Below, piece after piece: positions 38,901-46,561 of a stretch of DNA of 64,000 nucleotides. Every line of letters begins with the position of its first letter. The stretch's first letter is position 1. Location: NCBI GenBank assembly GCA_002498985.1, contig DAJO01000037.1, positions 15,727-79,726 on the forward strand, given 5' to 3'. A program made the position numbers and the translations under genes. Below the pieces are notes generated by a model. It was not told the DNA's origin. It did not search any database and saw nothing but the letters and a program-made list of their open reading frames with translations. This DNA is from Euryarchaeota archaeon UBA257. GTDB lineage: Archaea; Thermoplasmatota; Poseidoniia; Poseidoniales; Thalassarchaeaceae.

Positions 38901-40140
38901 CAAGATTCGTCCCATTGTGGTTAAATGTTGTAGCACCCCACATTTCTTGAATGTTACAGAGATAATTTGTATCTGAAATTTCGTTTGCATCTAAAATGGA
39001 ATCTTCATCAGTATCCATTCCTGCATTTACCATGTAACCTCCTAACATACATTGAGATGTAGAACCTGTACTAATCGATGTAACTGTAATCTCATAATCG
39101 AAAAATCCTCCTAAACCTGCACTAATTGATGCTGAAGTACCGCTTGAACTAGGCACTATTGTAGGTGCACTAGTGTAGCCATTACCTCCGCTAGTAACAG
39201 ACGCCTCGTAAATTGAACCAGTAGTTTCCAGCACGCTAGAAAGTTGAGCACCAGTGCCATTACTACTAGATACCAGAACATACATTGTTTGTTGTGAGAT
39301 ATAGCCAGATCCGCCATTACTCAGTGCTATCGAGGTTATATTGCCATTACTGTCAACACCACCTACTGATGCGACAGCACCTGTCCCAGTACATCCACCA
39401 GGACATACGAAAGCTAGTGAATCTCCAATCGCATATCCAGTTCCGTTATTGGAGATAGTTATACTATCGATTGCACTACTAATTGAATAAGTCCCTGAGA
39501 AGCCGCTGCCTGAACCTCCAGTTGCAGATAATGTTCCAGCAGTGTATCCACTACCTCCACTAGTGACATTTAATGTTGTAACACTATCTTCTAATGCATT
39601 ACCACTGCAATACATCAAAGTTTCAGTTGTTTCTCCAGGCGACAGAGACCCATCAAAATTATTGTCGTATCCATGGTCCACCCATGCACCTGAAAGGTTG
39701 TTACATTCTACCACTGATGTTGAAGAAGAAACCGAATAAACATGTTCCCATCCTGGAGAATAAGTGTAAATGTCATTCATTGATACATCGATATCACCTT
39801 CATCGAAAGTGCTAATATTTGACCGAGAACCATCGTCAAGTAAAGTGATTTGTTCAATGTCTTCAACGAAATTAGTTCCAAAAAATCTACCAGAATCTAA
39901 ATCTGCACCTTCCCAAACAATACCAGGATCCATGGATGTTGCTGTTTCAGTGTTAGTTATGTGAAGCCAACCATCCTGAACTGTAGCATTTCCGGGGACT
40001 CGGAAACCAGTCAGAGTAATGCCCTCCTCGGGAGGATTTACTGAGCTTGGTCCTGTCCAAGAAGTTGTAGCAGCGGATGTTAGCGGGGCAATTATCATCA
40101 ATAACACTAGAGCAAGTGCAGTCCTACGGCGGTCAGACAT
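32980..40140 (-). CDS. Giant multi-domain surface protein with C-terminal anchor and Asp/Glu/Tyr tail
   Basis: The 2386-aa protein starts with a signal peptide (MSDRRRTA, hydrophobic core, probable cleavage after TSA at 23). Near residues 150-168 and 370-387 are two copies of a Cys-linked motif of the kind G-x-D-x-N-x-DG-x-L-x-x-x-E. Between them lies a Gly/Ser-rich stretch of repeats such as NGGSGYISQQ and SGGNGYTSAP (about 190-340). Residues about 400-1050 contain jelly-roll or MAM-like beta domains with aromatic motifs (YGGTYPGDSQEGFTLEDI). The remainder is a chain of Ig-like domains. A transmembrane helix lies at about 2338-2358, and the 28-residue cytoplasmic tail is almost all Asp, Glu and Tyr. 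The start has no strong ribosome site. It is probably a cell-surface adhesion or S-layer-associated protein. Confidence 0.8.
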   Translation of the reverse strand: MSDRRRTALALVLLMIIAPLTSAATTSWTGPSSVNPPEEGITLTGFRVPGNATVQDGWLHITNTETATSMDPGIVWEGADLDSGRFFGTNFVEDIEQITLLDDGSRSNISTFDEGDIDVSMNDIYTYSPGWEHVYSVSSSTSVVECNNLSGAWVDHGYDNNFDGSLSPGETTETLMYCSGNALEDSVTTLNVTSGGSGYTAGTLSATGGSGSGFSGTYSISSAIDSITISNNGTGYAIGDSLAFVCPGGCTGTGAVASVGGVDSNGNITSIALSNGGSGYISQQTMYVLVSSSNGTGAQLSSVLETTGSIYEASVTSGGNGYTSAPTIVPSSSGTSASISAGLGGFFDYEITVTSISTGSTSQCMLGGYMVNAGMDTDEDSILDANEISDTNYLCNIQEMWGATTFNHNGTNLGNEQTMSYGTIPSSATEGIVAVGTMPGSAVPRGTSSSFLLPQVDLPDSDTYNGLYMTFDHWYHLDSTTSGGGDGTWIEYRINTGSWNDWTYIAPDGGYPSTMSTDAPSPNGAPESVAVPVFASATHSGWLSENISISSIPDIDNASKIQFRFHIWTSPNASYERPGWFLDNIDFNNDGVDFGVWHHGCISTTGTYCNYVAHSAGALQRTIDLTGTNSTSSIEIDMEWDLQGSTSDNACIEISLNNVTWYDISSSISSTTSDCEDRSGAIPGYPSYDGVYGDQSNGIRTVEYDIPSAYQNQANVYIRFVVDTDAYTHYGGTYPGDSQEGFTLEDIRVVDDTGTVLFRDDLESPTTMTHYQEYYTYGGNTQLGYDDWNYYILTGGILSEVYGFEDSTAGNPSTNNAPGWSKQSAWNYGQLGMSAGPSDEPSFPYVYGTNLNGNYANNQNSLLTSPTYDIPNDGLAYVTFDKWICTENSWDAVGLQIQVNGGSWNYFDPQIPGWYDGSPGYSGNQMYGHDAWMNGDCNQQEFENRQAPLSSYAGDELRFRFRLSTDTSVTYQGAYIDNFGILIANYGAGGYWLSNAVDMSDIDTFNYGWVDIEATIPDNTSITGSLVDMSDNIVPGYNNVTFPFSLAGVDSEEYELVRIKVLMDTSDEEVSPKLTKISIGGKRYLASSSADYNGWSFSPSIEVVDELLNATTIAGTITSDYIHSSRPIKSVTLSGNFSSGLMVTAYSFTGATLGQTSQGSIPFAIPQTGFSLSVSLPTNGWIDRMVISSNFVEPAENPAVDMLNDGSVDWSFPMGTDYGHYGWQSLVSDGIDSHTTGTSISLDSGTPSSIMVRLPSLAAVNNGIISVAPDSDGQFESPVTLTVGSSSQTSSSASEIFHCILDYSQIAGINSLTTSHTDTDTGREWRDVTITLESNYAQTVSISTIGIGYLIFENVSGLGTSISDYHDSMTQDDPPPTQVSIPVNITADKGSVSIDGDLKFDYIVTNRDFVVPNTLYPNGETVEIITQHHHLIDNSNLDKISLRGIASDGEILMFEVTNSADGLWGQGSDAVSFTQISGSSVAPMNPSTFLEITTHNDGYDDVTIHWMFDVSWMWDDVNSIRWISQAFDASGESVWPSVSHSGESGKNAVENDLMIDSFEVRDQFGRLLSNQYSTFYPFTMTDGSELNITGTVKFQDSIAVRPQAVDFTVGLNISGLSYLLTSEEGGKYTGLISSPTGLSNVYLSPMMNTVGPTGYSLGAEDVTGTPPSVNVRVDHEPPVAGPLEVNTPSGLKAAHGKVWEPMDPLSLFVTVEESEARGEILTLRYWRGSVDDVNGDGIADEDEYLSMVQPLTPGMTGQQQVNFVGIDVSQQTFNSPVHMYVEGTDWAGLSYQEGGTGGGPGASNSWATVVVATDEPTSIKSTGYSLDRDLGYLLPGEQHTFTMQIEEANGLNTLDNISIMLCGDGISELGKMSYDPSRGTIWSDATSFVTPLSVQTMQVSSDITQLSMIFEVSWDFPWENNQNSCKPSVSILDDFTTVAYQNNIGELSWYLDNKYVAIPDNIEDLTPPQAESQGVSVYLGQGDEFRMSGFVYHSGSGALAANIPANLEVEFEVVYGTQEIKMVTSVNEDASFDGSMILPSRVPLNPTMSVSTEVLNVPGGGSSDINSDASVTVDSKAPTVLFDQSTYPDSSLVLLESDLINDVLITVTMVDEIGMIEGPLDVAWVILRSGTAVAGSENTGQLTMIDDGESKDVYQGYIDFTPLNGMSIEQGDQIAFWVTSTDRAGNVVTGLGSESAPRMPTLRIMKFNPEYTRVVINPTSTPMVGEMLTLQTFWENDGKREGSITVGLYELNPESGQWSPALTTLSDGPTEIILGAQSSSVNAQFQWESWSEGQPLLVLIMEDPETGEMDWNNDNGNNIDLSGINVQPLPVEAESNTGLYMVIGVAVIAVALVAILVMRSRGDEDYYYDDDEEEYEEDDWEYEEED

Positions 40141-40226
40141 ATCCCTATCGTTTGTTTGTTAGATTATGAAGTTATTTCCCTAAGGTCGATGAAGATACTG
40201 AAAAATTATGTTTTTAATTCGAAAAA

Positions 40227-40301
40227 TGGAGCCACTGGGGAGAATTGAACTCCCGACCTTCCCATTACCAATGGGATGCTATACCCCTAAGCCACAGTGG
40301 C
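40227..40301 (-). tRNA. tRNA-Thr (anticodon GGT)
   Basis: The 7-bp acceptor stem (GCCACTG with CAGTGGC), D arm, anticodon stem TCCCA/TGGGA with loop TTGGTAA, and T arm GGGAG-TTCAATT-CTCCC are all present. The anticodon is GGT, so it reads ACC and ACT. The CCA end is encoded (40227-40229). Confidence 0.95.
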
Positions 40302-40409
40302 GACGTCTAATCGAAAAACAATTTCGATTTAATCACTGCGGAGAGAGATTCAAAATCACAATTGAAAAGCAACAGACTCAAAATGTCATGAAGTCTCCGA
40401 GACTATGAA

Positions 40410-40495
40410 GCCGAGGTCGCATAGCCTGGTATTGCGCATGACTGGAAATCATGTGGGATTTTCCCTCGGGAGTTCAAATCTCCCTCTCGGCGCCA
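40410..40495 (+). tRNA. tRNA-Ser (anticodon GGA)
   Basis: A class II tRNA with acceptor GCCGAGG/TCTCGGC, anticodon stem CATGA/TCATG around loop CTGGAAA (anticodon GGA), a long variable arm (TGGGATTTTCCC) and T arm GGAG-TTCAAAT-CTCC. The CCA end is encoded (40493-40495). It is divergent from tRNA-Thr. Confidence 0.95.
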
Positions 40496-40505
40496 TCAGC
40501 CCTAC

Positions 40506-40517
40506 TAATATATATTG
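40506..40517. promoter_or_regulatory. AT-rich TATA-like element after tRNA-Ser
   Basis: TAATATATATTG lies 11 bases past the tRNA-Ser and about 100 bases before the gene at 40620. It sits inside a near-palindrome (CTACTAATATATATTGTAG). It could be a TATA box for the 40620-43117 gene pair; the long distance makes this uncertain. Confidence 0.25.
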
Positions 40518-40619
40518 TAGATCATAAAACATAGACACATATCGTGATTTTTGGATCCCGATAAGGGAGTTACTTAATGCAGTATTTCATGTCGCACACA
40601 CATAAGGGGGCTCCGTTCA

Positions 40620-41750
40620 ATGACTGATGAAACAGAAATTAGAAACCAAGAGCCAATCAGACTTAGTGAAATCACAATAAATTACAAGTTCTCCGAATAT
40701 AATGAAAGACTGGATTTCTTGGATAAAATTATGCAAGAGTCTAAATTTCATATGAAAATGATTCTAAGAGGTTGGGGGGCATTTGAATTTTCAATATTTG
40801 GAGTAGGTGTTCTAGCGATATTTTTAGGATCATGGGATTTAGGTATAGGCGAACTTAAAAGTGGTGGAGATTATAATAGAGTTGGCACCGAAGGTATGTT
40901 ATTCTTAGAGGATTTGTCTCTAATTCTATCGCTGTTATCTATAATTGCATGGATTGGGTTTGTGATTCAGTTGTTTATTCGTTTCCCCATTATGAGAGAA
41001 AATCTTGTTTACATGATGATAGGTATGATTGCAATACAGATAGGCTACATCTACACATTTGCCAGTAATCCAAACTTCCCTGAAAATCTAGATATAGGAA
41101 TGTTAGCACCTATTATTCTAGTGAATTTAATTTTTACATTTCTAGTGATTTTTGTGGTTCACAAAGCAGTCAGTGAGACAAGGGACGTTCATGTGATTGA
41201 GAGACATTCACACCCCGACCCGAGAGTAGTCGAAACTGCTTGGAAAGATCATAGTCTAAGATTATGGAGTTTAGGATTAGGAATCTGGATGATAATGGTC
41301 AATATTTTTTCTTGGTCTTCATCAAAATCTATAGCGCTGAGACCATTGTCTTCCGAGGCAACAGTTTTCGATTTCCCTTGGCTTTATCTTATCTGTAGTA
41401 TACTTTCAATTTTCCTATTAATACATATTATTTGGTATCCTCAATTCATGCTCGGTGCTGCTGAAGATAGGATTCAATCAGTTAGAGCAAGGGAAGTTTC
41501 TGGTGAAATAAGTCAGCAAAATTTAAACGACATGCAAGGTATTTGTCCCATCTGTAAAGAAGAAACGCCCGCTATTCAGAAAGCTAATGGGAAGATTGTC
41601 GTGCCTTGTCAATATAATTGTGGAGGAGTCGGGACTCCGGGTTCAATATGTAATGTATGTGAAATGACATTACCCACAAGATTCGATTGTACCAATTGTA
41701 AATCTAATACAACTATTTCAAGTCATTTTAGTAGACAAGACGCATGGTAA
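40620..41750 (+). CDS. Polytopic membrane protein with C-terminal zinc ribbons
   Basis: The 376-aa protein has about six transmembrane helices, at roughly 57-77, 98-122, 129-148, 160-183, 213-233 and 255-278. Its cytoplasmic C-terminus is Cys-rich: CPICKEETP, then CQYNCGG, then CNVCEMTLP and CTNCKSNT. These CxxC pairs, at about 313-365, can form two zinc ribbons. A short charged helix (AEDRIQSVRAREVSGE) links the membrane part to the ribbons. The stop overlaps the next gene, a subtilase, by 7 bases, so the two are translationally coupled. No family is recognised. A membrane sensor or protease partner is one idea suggested only by the neighbourhood. Confidence 0.7.
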   Translation: MTDETEIRNQEPIRLSEITINYKFSEYNERLDFLDKIMQESKFHMKMILRGWGAFEFSIFGVGVLAIFLGSWDLGIGELKSGGDYNRVGTEGMLFLEDLSLILSLLSIIAWIGFVIQLFIRFPIMRENLVYMMIGMIAIQIGYIYTFASNPNFPENLDIGMLAPIILVNLIFTFLVIFVVHKAVSETRDVHVIERHSHPDPRVVETAWKDHSLRLWSLGLGIWMIMVNIFSWSSSKSIALRPLSSEATVFDFPWLYLICSILSIFLLIHIIWYPQFMLGAAEDRIQSVRAREVSGEISQQNLNDMQGICPICKEETPAIQKANGKIVVPCQYNCGGVGTPGSICNVCEMTLPTRFDCTNCKSNTTISSHFSRQDAW

Positions 41751-43117
41751 TAGGTGCTAAATATCTCATAGTTGGTTGTCAAATGATTCGAGATGATTCA
41801 CAACAAAATAAAGATTCACAGAGCGATTCAGAGACAGATAAAGAAGTGGTTTTTCTTGACGGAAAAAATGTAATCAATGTGATTAATGCCTCAAAAACTC
41901 GAGATGAAGATGTATTCAAATTACTTGTTGGCTTCTCTGCAACGTTAATTTCAGGATTTATCTTAGTCGTAATACTTCTATGGCTATTTATCACTATGAA
42001 TGGTGAGGCATTTGGGTTCAGTCCACCTCAATCACTAATCACTTGGGAAGATGAATACAAAGATATAACTGGTGTTAATGAAATAAATGGATTAGACGGT
42101 TCTGGGATCTCATTGTGCATAGTTGATTCCGGGATTGATACTTCACATCCTGATTTAGAAAAAATTAATCTTCTAGGGTGGAATGATGTCATTAATTCTA
42201 GTCCAAACCCATATGATGATGACGGTCATGGAACCGCAATGGCCGGAATAATTGTTGCAGATGGAGGATTGAATGGAATAGCGAAAAATGTTGATTTATA
42301 TGTTGCAAAAGCAATTAATTCAGATGGTTCAGGAACAGATGATGGGATTGCAGAAGCTGTAGACTGGTGTGTTTCACAAGATAGTGATATTATTTCTTTA
42401 AGCCTCGGTGGAGGGCAAGGCATTGGTGGCGATTTATTTACAACTGATTCACTAGAAATTGCTGTTGAGAATGCAATTGAACAAGGTGTATATGTAGTTG
42501 CAGCAGCGGGAAATGATGGTGAAGATGATGATGGAGATGTTTCATCACCAGGGTCAGTTGAGAATGTGATTTGCGTTGGAGGTGTCACAAGACTTGGGAA
42601 CTTATGGTCTGGAAGTTCTGAAGGGGATAACAATGGAAGATTATGGCCCAATCCTATTCTACCAAGAAATGATCCTGACAAAAAACCAGAGATAATCGCA
42701 CCCGGTCTTGAGGTACCGGTATTAATGACTAATTCAGATTCTTGGTGGGGTTGGTCTAGTGGCACCTCTGCTTCAACAGCGTGGGTTTCAGGAGGATTGG
42801 CATTATTCCTGCAAGAAAATCCAGATTTTCAAAGAAATAGTAATAGTGATGAAACGAAAATTGAAGAAATAAAAATTCTATTAAGTGAGAATTCACAAAT
42901 GAAAGATGGACAAAGTCAACATGACGATAATTTTGGATATGGAATATTTAGAATTGATACATTGATAAAAGCAGTTAACTCTAGTTCATCAGATATTAAA
43001 GAGAATCTAGTAAAAGGAAATATAAATATTGAAAGAAATATTTTTGATATTTTTCAAGTTGAACGACGTATAACAGCTAGTGTACCACCAGATAATTCTA
43101 TGAATGCCATTGAATGA
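41744..43117 (+). CDS. Membrane-anchored subtilisin-like serine protease (S8), second copy
   Basis: The 457-aa protein has about 58 cytoplasmic residues, a transmembrane helix at about 60-84, and then a subtilase domain. Catalytic residues are Asp128 (IVDSGIDTSHPD), His162 (GHGTAMAGI) and Ser342 (SSGTSASTAW), with oxyanion Asn257 (AAAGNDG). The layout is like the subtilase at 6.3 kb, so the two are paralogues, but this one has the more usual GTSA motif and a longer C-terminus. The start overlaps the membrane zinc-ribbon gene by 7 bases; ATG at the MIRDDSQQ position (41783) is an alternative. The 3' end overlaps the convergent methyltransferase-like gene by 64 bases. Confidence 0.9.
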   Translation: MVIGAKYLIVGCQMIRDDSQQNKDSQSDSETDKEVVFLDGKNVINVINASKTRDEDVFKLLVGFSATLISGFILVVILLWLFITMNGEAFGFSPPQSLITWEDEYKDITGVNEINGLDGSGISLCIVDSGIDTSHPDLEKINLLGWNDVINSSPNPYDDDGHGTAMAGIIVADGGLNGIAKNVDLYVAKAINSDGSGTDDGIAEAVDWCVSQDSDIISLSLGGGQGIGGDLFTTDSLEIAVENAIEQGVYVVAAAGNDGEDDDGDVSSPGSVENVICVGGVTRLGNLWSGSSEGDNNGRLWPNPILPRNDPDKKPEIIAPGLEVPVLMTNSDSWWGWSSGTSASTAWVSGGLALFLQENPDFQRNSNSDETKIEEIKILLSENSQMKDGQSQHDDNFGYGIFRIDTLIKAVNSSSSDIKENLVKGNINIERNIFDIFQVERRITASVPPDNSMNAIE

Positions 43118-43899
43118 TTTTCGTTGCATTCTCGTATCACTTTCATCCATTGATTGAAAGATTCAACTTTCCTTTGAGCATCATTAGGTTCATCTCCATC
43201 TTCGGGAACACCAACATCACCAGTAGGTACTTCTGGCTCTTTGACCAAGATGAAACCACCATGTGAAATTACTTCTAAGGCGGCAATTGTTGCATTAGGT
43301 CTCTGATTTTCAGGTAAATCGATGATTATTAGATCAATTGGCTGAGGTAAAGGGGAAGGTTGAGCACTGGAAGGTAATGCTGCTGTTGCGACTGACCAAG
43401 ATGATGTTTCAGCAGTTATTTCTTGCCATGATCTAGTCAAAACCTGTGTCCATTGTTCTGAAGAATGACGGCGGACAAGACGATCAATTATAACTCCAAA
43501 TTTTCCTGCTGGTTCAACTATTCTAAATGTATCAGGCCTCGGTCTAGGTTCGGAAGGAGGATTAGCAGGATCACCATTCCATAAATCAAGTAGCCAAGCT
43601 GCTAAGTGACCTATCCCCCCGCCCACTAGAACTACATTCCTAGCTGGAATCTTAGATGAAATATCTCTGATTTTAACTCTAAAAGCCCGAGTTAAAGGAA
43701 TTAAATTCATATGCAACATTTGTTGACCGATATTCGCTGCTATCTGAGGTTCCCCTTCACCATAATCAGAGCCAGAAGATAGTAATTTCTCAAACATTTC
43801 ACGCTCAGACATTTGAGGTAACCCTACGCCGCCCCCGCCACTCATGACATGGGCTATATTAACTCTAATTTCAATCATCCCATGTAAGGATGGCTTCAA
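43054..43899 (-). CDS. SAM-dependent methyltransferase-like protein
   Basis: The 281-aa soluble protein has a Rossmann-like core. It shows a Gly-rich first strand and loop (NVVLVGGGIGHLAAW, near 88-102), a second strand with an acidic end (TFRIVEPAGKFG), IDLIIIDLP as the fourth strand, and HGGFILVKEPEVP after it. That order fits class I methyltransferases of the spermidine-synthase-like group, but no substrate motif is clear. The frame starts 24 bases from a divergent gene, and internal ATGs (for example 43878) may be the true start. Its last 64 bases overlap the 3' end of the convergent subtilase. Substrate unknown. Confidence 0.55.
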   Translation of the reverse strand: MKPSLHGMIEIRVNIAHVMSGGGGVGLPQMSEREMFEKLLSSGSDYGEGEPQIAANIGQQMLHMNLIPLTRAFRVKIRDISSKIPARNVVLVGGGIGHLAAWLLDLWNGDPANPPSEPRPRPDTFRIVEPAGKFGVIIDRLVRRHSSEQWTQVLTRSWQEITAETSSWSVATAALPSSAQPSPLPQPIDLIIIDLPENQRPNATIAALEVISHGGFILVKEPEVPTGDVGVPEDGDEPNDAQRKVESFNQWMKVIRECNENHSMAFIELSGGTLAVIRRST

Positions 43900-43923
43900 T
43901 AAAGGGAGTCATTTCGAAGAGAC

Positions 43924-44532
43924 ATGGAAGATACGGACATCGATGAAGAAGTATTTGATGCAGCAGTATGTCCTGAATGTACAAAAATGACGGAGCATGA
44001 GATTCTAAGGAGAAACGTTAAGGGAAATGGAGAAGATTTGTTGGTCAGGTGTGTGATTTGTAGTAACGTACATAATTTACAATTAAGGCCACCGAAATCA
44101 GTATTTATCAAAACTACATTATCTGATAGAATGGATAGCGAATTGTCATTAATTGAAGCGGATGAAGATGAAGAAATTGTCAAAGAGGATTACTTCCAAC
44201 ACCAAGAACAAACCTATAGAATTACAAGAATAGAAGATTCAACATCTAGAGAATGTATATCTCTTAATGCAGGAGAAATATCTGCAATGTGGGCAGTGAG
44301 AGTAGATAGGACGATAGTGCCAATCACCATGACTGAAGGTGAAATAAGCGTACCAAGCAGCATAGAATGTGAACCTGACAGAATTTTTTCTTGTGGCGCT
44401 ATAATGCAAATGAATGGAAGAAGATGGAGGATCAGAGCTCTCCATACAGGTAAGGGAAGAACACTCAATGGAAAGAGAATCGCCAGTGAGATTAGAAGAA
44501 TCTACTTACATGTTCCAGATGATCATAATTAA
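43924..44532 (+). CDS. HVO_0476-type zinc finger protein
   Basis: The 202-aa protein matches a conserved euryarchaeal family named after Haloferax HVO_0476. The N-terminal zinc finger is CPECTK (near 17-20) with CVICSNVHNLQ (near 43-53). The C-terminal domain has DYFQHQEQTYRITRIE and ends with GKRIASEIRRIYLHVP, typical of the family. Its biochemical role is not known; a nucleic acid or translation role has been supposed. It is divergent from the methyltransferase-like gene and convergent with proline dehydrogenase. Confidence 0.85.
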   Translation: MEDTDIDEEVFDAAVCPECTKMTEHEILRRNVKGNGEDLLVRCVICSNVHNLQLRPPKSVFIKTTLSDRMDSELSLIEADEDEEIVKEDYFQHQEQTYRITRIEDSTSRECISLNAGEISAMWAVRVDRTIVPITMTEGEISVPSSIECEPDRIFSCGAIMQMNGRRWRIRALHTGKGRTLNGKRIASEIRRIYLHVPDDHN

Positions 44533-44548
44533 AATGGTAAAATTTGAT

Positions 44549-45577
44549 TTATCTTCTATTAGTCCAAGGCATGATTATCGTTTTAGTAACATGCCAAGCA
44601 ATATCTGGATTTTCTCGAATCCTCCTAACCCCATACTCATACCATTTAGTACCGTATGGGACATATACTCTAGTCAAATGACCCTCAGACGCTAATTTTC
44701 TCCTAAGGTTGCCTCGTACGCCTAGAAGAAATTGGAATTCATAGCCGGGTCCCTTGCCTGTTCTACTACCCGCAGAATTATTTCTTGAATCCGTATCAAC
44801 GGTCATATTAATGTCGCTTAGTTTTTCTAAACTATGATTAATTATGGGAATGTCATGTGAGGCAATGGCAGTGTAGCAACCCATTTCTAACATTAAATCT
44901 ATGCATTCATTTGTTGAATCCACTATTTCCTGATATTTAGTATAAGAAATATCTCCGGATTCCAGATAAATACCTTTACAAATTCTAAAGTCTGCAAGAG
45001 AACCTAACTTGTTAGATACCTCAGCAATGTCTTCTTTGGTTCTGAAAAGTCTACCTTGTAAGACAGTTCCGATATTTTCAAAACCCTTCTTTTGCATTTC
45101 TAATACAACATCAATAGTTTCTTGAGTGACCCTATGATCTTCCATATCCAATCGGACAAAAATGTCATTTAGAGCCGCTTTCTTCATAATCTCCTCAATA
45201 TTTGATAATGCCACCTCTTTGTCTATCAGTAATCCCAAAGCAGTAGGTTTCAAAGAAATATTCGCATTGATTTGGTTAGACACTATCAATTCTAAAACTC
45301 TAGAATATTCATCTACAAAGTATCTTGCTTCTCCAATATCATTGATTTCCTCTCCTAAAACATCAATTGTAAAACAAGCATCCTCTTTCGACATATTTTT
45401 CATTAAATCTATTGCAGATTCGAGGTTTGAACCTGCAACATAACGACCCGCTATACGCTTGACTAAAAATTTAGGAGCGATTGGCATCAAGCCAACAATG
45501 ATTTTCCCTATCGCTCCCATACACGGTCGAAGAGAATGAAAGATTTGATTATTCTCTTTGGGTGATTTGCTTAGCAC
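44549..45577 (-). CDS. Proline dehydrogenase
   Basis: The 342-aa FAD enzyme oxidises proline to pyrroline-5-carboxylate. The beta/alpha-barrel strands are visible: ANISLKPTALGL, VRLDMEDHRVTQ, GTVLQGRLFRTKED, FRICKGIYLES, AIASHDIPII and the C-terminal signature TRVYVPYGTKWYEYGVRRIRE. Length fits the monofunctional family. The start at 45577 overlaps the upstream dtdA gene by 29 bases, so it may be coupled to it; an internal ATG near MGAIGKI is a less likely start. No pyrroline-5-carboxylate dehydrogenase gene is in the window. Proline use suggests a heterotroph feeding on peptides. Confidence 0.93.
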   Translation of the reverse strand: MLSKSPKENNQIFHSLRPCMGAIGKIIVGLMPIAPKFLVKRIAGRYVAGSNLESAIDLMKNMSKEDACFTIDVLGEEINDIGEARYFVDEYSRVLELIVSNQINANISLKPTALGLLIDKEVALSNIEEIMKKAALNDIFVRLDMEDHRVTQETIDVVLEMQKKGFENIGTVLQGRLFRTKEDIAEVSNKLGSLADFRICKGIYLESGDISYTKYQEIVDSTNECIDLMLEMGCYTAIASHDIPIINHSLEKLSDINMTVDTDSRNNSAGSRTGKGPGYEFQFLLGVRGNLRRKLASEGHLTRVYVPYGTKWYEYGVRRIRENPDIAWHVTKTIIMPWTNRR

Positions 45578-46487
45578 GTCTTACTTCAACGCCTAAATCA
45601 TCTAATTTTTGGATAATTGCCGAGCGTTGCCATCCCTTGAATGATTTCCTATCCAGATGAGCGAAAATCTTACTTTGAGGGAAAGAAATTCTTGTAGAAT
45701 CAACTGCACTCTGGATACATTCAGACCATGGCCCAGAAGGACTCTCAAATTCATTGTTTTGCTCGAAAATCAAGGAATAGTTTGCAATGATATGCCCTAC
45801 ATTAATTTCTGAGTTCAAAATTACTGCTTTATGCCTAGGGGCATAATGGCCTCCTCCAAATCCAATCATTATATCTAAATCAGGGTTAAAATATGCCGAT
45901 TTGCTTCCAAACATTACTAAAACATCAGAGATTACTTCTGCCCAGCAGTCTGCAACATCTTCTCGACCCCATTCATCTTCTGTTGAGCCAATCTCAATAT
46001 ACAATGTAGGTGTTGTTAGTATTGGTCCGTGATGAGTGGTTTCTAAAGTTAAATCGAAATCGACATCTAACTTTTTCTTTCTAGCCAAAGTGTTCATTCT
46101 CCTAAATAATGATGCGAAATATTTACTTGGAGGCACTAATAATCCATTTTTACCTCCTGAAATTCCCTCTTCTCCATACGGTAATATTCCTGGAATGCCA
46201 ATAGCATGCAAAGTCATCGCTGGAGTATTAGAACGCGAAACATGCCTAGACAAAACTAGAACATCATAAACAGAAAGACCTGTTTGTTTTTTGAATTGTA
46301 AATCTATATGATCCGCCATAATATGAATTTGATCTATAACTAATAGATACACGCTACCACATTCATGAATATAGTAATCTCCTGAAGTTATTGTAAACGG
46401 CTTACTCCAACCATCTAAACGCATCATTGCATCATATAGTGTCATCGATGCAGTATCAGATTTAGAAGCAATAAGGAGTACTCCCAT
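45549..46487 (-). CDS. dtdA: D-aminoacyl-tRNA deacylase, archaeal DtdA type
   Basis: DtdA cleaves D-amino acids from mischarged tRNAs. The 312-aa protein carries family motifs VLSRHVSRSNTPAMTLHAIG, LETTHHGPILTTPTLYIEIG, STEDEWGRE and GFGGGHYAPRHKA, with the His residues thought to bind zinc. The N-terminus (GVLLIASKSDTASM) is also typical. Its 3' end overlaps proline dehydrogenase by 29 bases. It is divergent from the 300-aa unknown gene with a 74-base gap. Confidence 0.95.
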   Translation of the reverse strand: MGVLLIASKSDTASMTLYDAMMRLDGWSKPFTITSGDYYIHECGSVYLLVIDQIHIMADHIDLQFKKQTGLSVYDVLVLSRHVSRSNTPAMTLHAIGIPGILPYGEEGISGGKNGLLVPPSKYFASLFRRMNTLARKKKLDVDFDLTLETTHHGPILTTPTLYIEIGSTEDEWGREDVADCWAEVISDVLVMFGSKSAYFNPDLDIMIGFGGGHYAPRHKAVILNSEINVGHIIANYSLIFEQNNEFESPSGPWSECIQSAVDSTRISFPQSKIFAHLDRKSFKGWQRSAIIQKLDDLGVEVRRAKQITQRE

Positions 46488-46561
46488 GAATCATCCAAGA
46501 TGGCTTTAATTTTCAACCCTCTGAACCACACCTTGAAACACTGGTCATCATAGGACATAAT

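Noticed and set aside
40208..40408. A 66-aa plus-strand frame with a plausible start
   Set aside because: It reads through tRNA-Thr on the other strand and has no coding character.
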